NCBI GenBank assembly: GCA_007119395.1
Contig: SKPS01000040.1
Span: 1 to 18,991 of the forward strand
DNA length: 18,991 nucleotides
Direction of reading: 5' to 3'
DNA from: Lentimicrobiaceae bacterium
Lineage (GTDB): Bacteria > Bacteroidota > Bacteroidia > Bacteroidales > SKPS01
Made by a program: the position numbers and the translations under genes. Below the pieces are notes generated by a model. That model was not told the DNA's origin. It saw only the letters and a list, made by a program, of their open reading frames with translations, and ran no database searches. Every line of letters starts with the position of its first letter. Position 1 is the stretch's first letter. Shown one piece after another: positions 15,015 through 18,991 of this stretch.

Positions 15015-16274
15015 ATGACAGCCCAAACCATTTTCTTTGTCCTGATAGCCTTCCTTACCCTCGAATTTGTTATGGAACGGGTATTGGATTACCTCAATAC
15101 CAAAAACTGGTCAGATGAAATGCCCGATGAGGTAAAAGGGATCTACGATGAAAAGAAATATCGCAAATCCCAACAATACAACCGTGAAAGACACCGGTTT
15201 GCCTCGTTGGTGAGCTTCGTATTCTTTATCGTGCTGATCTTTATGCTGGTGTTTCAGGTATTTGCTGTGCTTGATGGCATTGTGATCAGTATTACCCCTG
15301 AACCTATCCTGCAAACACTATTGTTTTTCGCTGTGTTAGGAATTGCCAACGATCTGCTGGGACTTCCGTTTGTTGCTTACTCTACGTTTCGAATTGAGGA
15401 GAAGTATGGGTTTAACAGAACCTCTGTCAGAACATTCTTTCTCGACAAGCTAAAGAGCTGGATCCTTTCCGGACTGTTTGGCGGATTGATTCTCACCCTG
15501 ATCACCTATCTCTACATCGAAACAGGTCCCTATTTCTGGATTTTGGCCTGGAGCGCCATTACACTCTTCTCGATTTTTATCACCATGTTCTACTCTACAC
15601 TGATCGTACCCATCTTTAACAAGCTTACCCCGCTGGCAGAGGGAGAGGTGCGGGATGCCATCGAATCGTTTGCCAGAAAACTCGGTTTCCGGATTGCAGA
15701 TATCTACGTAATCGATGGGTCGAAACGAACGGCAAAAGCCAATGCCTATTTCAGTGGGTTAGGGCCGAAAAAGCGTATCGTTTTATACGACAACCTGGTG
15801 AATGAGTACTCTCGCGATGAGCTGGTTGCCATTTTGGCGCATGAAATCGGACACCTGAAAAAACGACACGTGCTGAAATCATTGCTGATCAGCATGGCTG
15901 AGACCGGCCTACTGCTGTTTCTGTTTTCTGTGATTGCTGAAGCACCCGCTTTGTCACTCGCCTTGGGCGCTGAAACACCCTCTTTCCACCTGGCTTTGCT
16001 TGCGTTTGGAATTCTCTACAGCCCTGTATCTACTTTGCTGGGAATCCTGATGAATACCTACAGCCGTAAGAATGAATACGAAGCTGACCGGTTCGCCGGA
16101 GAACATTTTGACCCCAGGCACCTGATGAGTGCCCTGAAGAAACTATCCGTAAACCACCTTAGCAACCTCAAACCTCACCAGGCATACGTATTTGTACACT
16201 ATAGCCACCCACCTTTGCTGGAACGACTCGATGCATTGAAGAAACTGCCTGAGAATCAACCGGAATCAGCATAA
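15015..16274 (+). CDS. M48 family membrane metallopeptidase (Ste24/CAAX-protease type)
   Basis: The product has 419 residues and several membrane helices, at about 4-20, 64-86, 99-121, 150-168, 174-198, 290-309 and 326-346. The zinc site is HEIGH (276-280) inside LVAILAHEIGHLKKRH, with the third ligand Glu354 in NEYEADRFA. SKRTAKANAYFSGLG (236-250) is the substrate-binding strand typical of Ste24-type proteins, and the N-terminal half matches the CAAX prenyl protease 1 N-terminal domain. Bacterial members are thought to degrade or process membrane proteins; there is no reason to expect prenylated substrates here. It starts 34 bp after the VWA gene. All catalytic residues are intact. Confidence 0.93.
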   Translation: MTAQTIFFVLIAFLTLEFVMERVLDYLNTKNWSDEMPDEVKGIYDEKKYRKSQQYNRERHRFASLVSFVFFIVLIFMLVFQVFAVLDGIVISITPEPILQTLLFFAVLGIANDLLGLPFVAYSTFRIEEKYGFNRTSVRTFFLDKLKSWILSGLFGGLILTLITYLYIETGPYFWILAWSAITLFSIFITMFYSTLIVPIFNKLTPLAEGEVRDAIESFARKLGFRIADIYVIDGSKRTAKANAYFSGLGPKKRIVLYDNLVNEYSRDELVAILAHEIGHLKKRHVLKSLLISMAETGLLLFLFSVIAEAPALSLALGAETPSFHLALLAFGILYSPVSTLLGILMNTYSRKNEYEADRFAGEHFDPRHLMSALKKLSVNHLSNLKPHQAYVFVHYSHPPLLERLDALKKLPENQPESA

Positions 16275-16374
16275 TATGCAACCCCCAAGCCTTTAAACCA
16301 GCCTGTGTATGAATGGAATCATTCCTGGTGTTTAACCCGGGAGGGCTCCTGTAATGCGAAAAGGTACAGATACG

Positions 16375-18991
16375 CTAATACCACAAGTAGCGTGTTGCGT
16401 CACGCCTGAAATTAACCATGGAAGCTCGTCGGCGCCCGTCAACATGGATACGCTTCAACTCCAACTCAATCAACTCATCAAGATCATCATTGTCGTAAAT
16501 GCGTGAACCACTGCGGTTACGAATGTAGTCTTCTATGATGACCTGTGTGGTATCCGCGGGGAATACCCCGATCCATGTCAGATTCCACCATCTGTCATTC
16601 TGTCCCTTCCGCCTGAAAAAATAGACATACCCGTCTCCACGAGGTATGCTCACATGGTGCCTCTCTAAATACTCAAGCGTGTCTCTTGCTGGCTGTAAAT
16701 TCACCTCCATCGCCATCAGGCTATGGGCAAAATCCATCTGATTGATCACACTTTCATCAATATAAGACAAGAGATCCTCCTCGTGTAACTTTTTGTAAAA
16801 GAGTGCCATACTATTCATAGAGGAGCTTAAGGCCGTGATGAGAGTATCATCCACCGGATGTTGCTTCTGCAACAAGGCCAACACCAGATCCGTTTGTAAG
16901 TTGATGGTTCGGGAACCAAGGACTTGTTGCACCAGCTCTTGTACTTCTTGCTGATCATAATAACCTGCCAACAGCAATCTGAGGTATGTGAGGAGCTGCG
17001 AATCATACGTTCCACCATAGGTGGCCCTGGTGGTTCTTCCCGCATAGTATTCACTTTGCCTGTCATACTCCTGCTCTTCTCTGGCAAGATGGCGACGCCA
17101 ATGGTCACGGGCATTTCTCAGAATCCGGTCGTATTGGTTTGCCCATATATTATTGGAAACCAAATTGCTGTCAACAAGTTTCAATAGCAAATTGTAAATA
17201 TTGTGTTCATACTCACGGTACCTGGTATGTGTAAAGATCCCGGGGTAGAGCAGGCGTGCTGTTTCCAGTGAATCAGCCAGAATACGGAACATCACGTTGA
17301 TGTCTTCCGGAGAATGAAGCAGTGGCAAATCGTGTTGCATGGATTGCTGCAACACCTTCATGGCCTCTTCACTCTTTTGCCTGGCAAGCGCTCTGAGGAT
17401 GGCGAGCTGGAGGGTCACGGTATCACCCACCTTTCTATAGTGTTCTCCAAGGAATTCGGGAACTTTGTCGTATTGAAGGCTTCCAAGGCTGAGTATAAGA
17501 CTTCTGCGGAATGCGAAGGGGTGTTCAGACCACACCGGCTGAGCGATGCGTTGCATCAGCAATGGAGCATTGTGATCATGGAAGGATACCACACTGAGCG
17601 ACTGTCTGGCCTGAGACCGGATCACTGAATCCTCCGAGACCAGATCATGAAGAAACAGATCCCCCTTGTCATCAAAGACAGACCAACCGGGCACAGTATC
17701 AAGCAATGGGGTAAAGGTGTTGAAAAACCGTGCAACAAAGGGGTTGGGCCCGTTGATGGTGTCACTGACAGCAGCAAGCCTGTATACCGATCCATGAAAG
17801 TGTATCACCTTATGGTGTATGGTTCGGCTCGACATGGAGTCACCCAGCTCCACAAACAAGGTGTTCACCTTGCCACTGTCACTCTGATGGTGCTGCCTTA
17901 TCACAAAAGCGGTATCGGGGTTCATCCTTTTCATTTCCAAATCCCATATCTCATTCAAAGAGTTGAACCCCCTGTATTTGTTCTGTCTTATATATTCTAC
18001 CTGGATCACTCCGGTAGATGGGTAATGGAAAAAGGTGGTGTTAATGGCCTCCCTCCGGTGGCTATTGTCAACCTCTTCGGTAGGCAACGACCAATAGTCT
18101 CTTCGGGTACGCTGCCTGACAGGAGGATCCACCACCGTCTCAACCGTGAAAAACATCGTGGTGTCACGGTAGGTGTAAAACATCTCCTCCTCAAATGCAG
18201 GAACGGTGATGGTGAAACTGCCAAAGAATCGATCTCTCTTTTCGTCGTTGGCATTGTAAGTCATCAGTAGGTAATAGTCCGGCCCACATATTACAATCCT
18301 GGCATGGTAATGCCAGGGCTGCTCTTCACTGAACATGGAAAAGGAGAGAGCCGGATATCCGTTGACCAGGTGCATGACAGTATCGTGCAGTTCCAGATCG
18401 TATTGATCAGCAAGTTGTTCTGCCATGAACCGCAGTTCGAAACCATCCTCTTCTATGTAATTCAGGTCATGATATGATCCTTTGATCATCAGATAGTAAC
18501 TGCTGTCAGTGAAATCATACCCCTGCACAACCAGGTCTTTGATTCCCCTTTCGAAAATCTGGGTTGTGTCTACCATACGATAGGGGGGGAGCATAACCGA
18601 AAATCCCCGTTGTGGTGGCGCTTCCAGTGTCCATTCATGCTGGTTTCCAATGTTTATTTCAACAGATCTGATAAAGCGGATACCGTTACGGTGACGCCGC
18701 ATATAACGCCCCGGGCCACTCATTTTAAACACCATAGCCTCCATCGGAGTGAACGCAATCAGGTAACGCTGAACATCACCGCGGCTCAAAGTGGATCTGA
18801 TTTCGTATGCAGGAAAACCATTCACCTCACGCTCACGGATCCTGTTGATGGTGCCGGGAATAAACTCATATATTAAACTGTCGAATCGTGCTTTAACCCA
18901 ATCCACACCATGTCCCCGCAAAGGGGCATACGATGGAAAACGGTGTACAACATAAAAGCTCCCGTTTACCATGTCTGGGTAATAATACTCA
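16375..18991 (-). CDS. Large protein with three related alpha/beta units and HEAT-like helices (C-terminal part only)
   Basis: The frame is open from the window edge to the stop at 16377-16375. The first ATG (18972) is probably internal, because codons upstream of it (EYYYPD) are also open. At least 871 residues are visible. Numbering from that Met, units at about 1-107, 115-257 and 310-425 share a pattern: a charged helix, a [V/N]NG[FY]PA-type turn, then strands (RYLIAFTPMEAMVFKMSG; YHARIVICGPDYYLLMTY; HKVIHFHGSVYRLAAVS). This recalls PsbP/DUF1795-like folds, by eye only. From about 440 to 750 helical pairs resemble HEAT repeats (IRSQARQSLSVV, RRSLILSLGSL, LQLAILRALARQ). The tail is rich in charged residues. 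I do not recognise the family; the N-terminus, which would show a signal peptide, is outside the window. It converges on the M48 gene across a 100-bp gap in which no strong terminator is visible. Confidence 0.7.
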   Translation of the reverse strand, partial: EYYYPDMVNGSFYVVHRFPSYAPLRGHGVDWVKARFDSLIYEFIPGTINRIREREVNGFPAYEIRSTLSRGDVQRYLIAFTPMEAMVFKMSGPGRYMRRHRNGIRFIRSVEINIGNQHEWTLEAPPQRGFSVMLPPYRMVDTTQIFERGIKDLVVQGYDFTDSSYYLMIKGSYHDLNYIEEDGFELRFMAEQLADQYDLELHDTVMHLVNGYPALSFSMFSEEQPWHYHARIVICGPDYYLLMTYNANDEKRDRFFGSFTITVPAFEEEMFYTYRDTTMFFTVETVVDPPVRQRTRRDYWSLPTEEVDNSHRREAINTTFFHYPSTGVIQVEYIRQNKYRGFNSLNEIWDLEMKRMNPDTAFVIRQHHQSDSGKVNTLFVELGDSMSSRTIHHKVIHFHGSVYRLAAVSDTINGPNPFVARFFNTFTPLLDTVPGWSVFDDKGDLFLHDLVSEDSVIRSQARQSLSVVSFHDHNAPLLMQRIAQPVWSEHPFAFRRSLILSLGSLQYDKVPEFLGEHYRKVGDTVTLQLAILRALARQKSEEAMKVLQQSMQHDLPLLHSPEDINVMFRILADSLETARLLYPGIFTHTRYREYEHNIYNLLLKLVDSNLVSNNIWANQYDRILRNARDHWRRHLAREEQEYDRQSEYYAGRTTRATYGGTYDSQLLTYLRLLLAGYYDQQEVQELVQQVLGSRTINLQTDLVLALLQKQHPVDDTLITALSSSMNSMALFYKKLHEEDLLSYIDESVINQMDFAHSLMAMEVNLQPARDTLEYLERHHVSIPRGDGYVYFFRRKGQNDRWWNLTWIGVFPADTTQVIIEDYIRNRSGSRIYDNDDLDELIELELKRIHVDGRRRASMVNFRRDATRYLWY

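Noticed and set aside
16275..16374. Convergent gap examined for a bidirectional terminator
   Set aside because: Only GAATG/CATTC (16311-16324) and GGAG/CTCC (16340-16349) mini-stems are visible, without T-runs.
17647..18270. 207-residue open frame antisense to the large repeat protein
   Set aside because: It has no recognisable domain and lies fully inside a long, coherent frame on the other strand.

Overview
The window looks like chromosomal DNA of a member of the Bacteroidota, probably the class Bacteroidia. The evidence is: -7 boxes of the TAnnTTTG type in front of several genes, start codons without clear Shine-Dalgarno sequences, a free-standing secreted TonB C-terminal domain protein, a FabI of the Bacteroidota type, and a large TPR protein resembling the DUF3857/transglutaminase family. 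I see no rRNA, tRNA, CRISPR array, transposase or phage gene. Genus cannot be fixed from the sequence alone.

Left part (1-6,688, all minus strand). Read in transcription order, a trehalose-synthase-like GH13 protein (6688-5042) is followed by a fused HAD/beta-phosphoglucomutase + GH65 phosphorylase (4980-1948) and a uridine-kinase-like P-loop kinase (1908-1246). Gaps are 61 and 39 bp, so these three look like one operon. A secreted TonB-C protein (1188-724) and the N-terminal 214 residues of a secreted TPR protein (644 to the window edge) follow in the same direction. Divergent from this block is a cytoplasmic GH13 alpha-amylase-like gene (6829-8127). The shared 140-bp region holds a good -7 box, an adjacent imperfect palindrome and a leader stem-loop. 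I infer a cytosolic alpha-glucoside module: the GH13 enzymes trim or isomerise oligosaccharides, the GH65 domain phosphorolyses a disaccharide to beta-glucose-1-phosphate, and the fused mutase makes glucose-6-phosphate. The role of the kinase is open.

Middle (8,188-11,668, plus strand). recN has its own -7 box, followed by fabI (enoyl-ACP reductase) and a classical short-chain dehydrogenase. These are ordinary housekeeping genes.

Right part (11,693-16,274, plus strand). A perfect 10-bp inverted repeat and a -7 box lie directly before a two-domain VOC protein whose mRNA is probably leaderless or nearly so. It is followed by a membrane-anchored von Willebrand A protein and an M48/Ste24-type membrane protease. 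Convergent to these, from 18,991 down to 16,375, is the C-terminal part of a large protein that appears to hold three related alpha/beta units followed by HEAT-like helices. It runs off the window and I do not recognise its family.

The least ordinary parts are the sugar module (fused mutase-phosphorylase, atypical TreS-like protein, atypical kinase) and the large repeat protein at the right edge.
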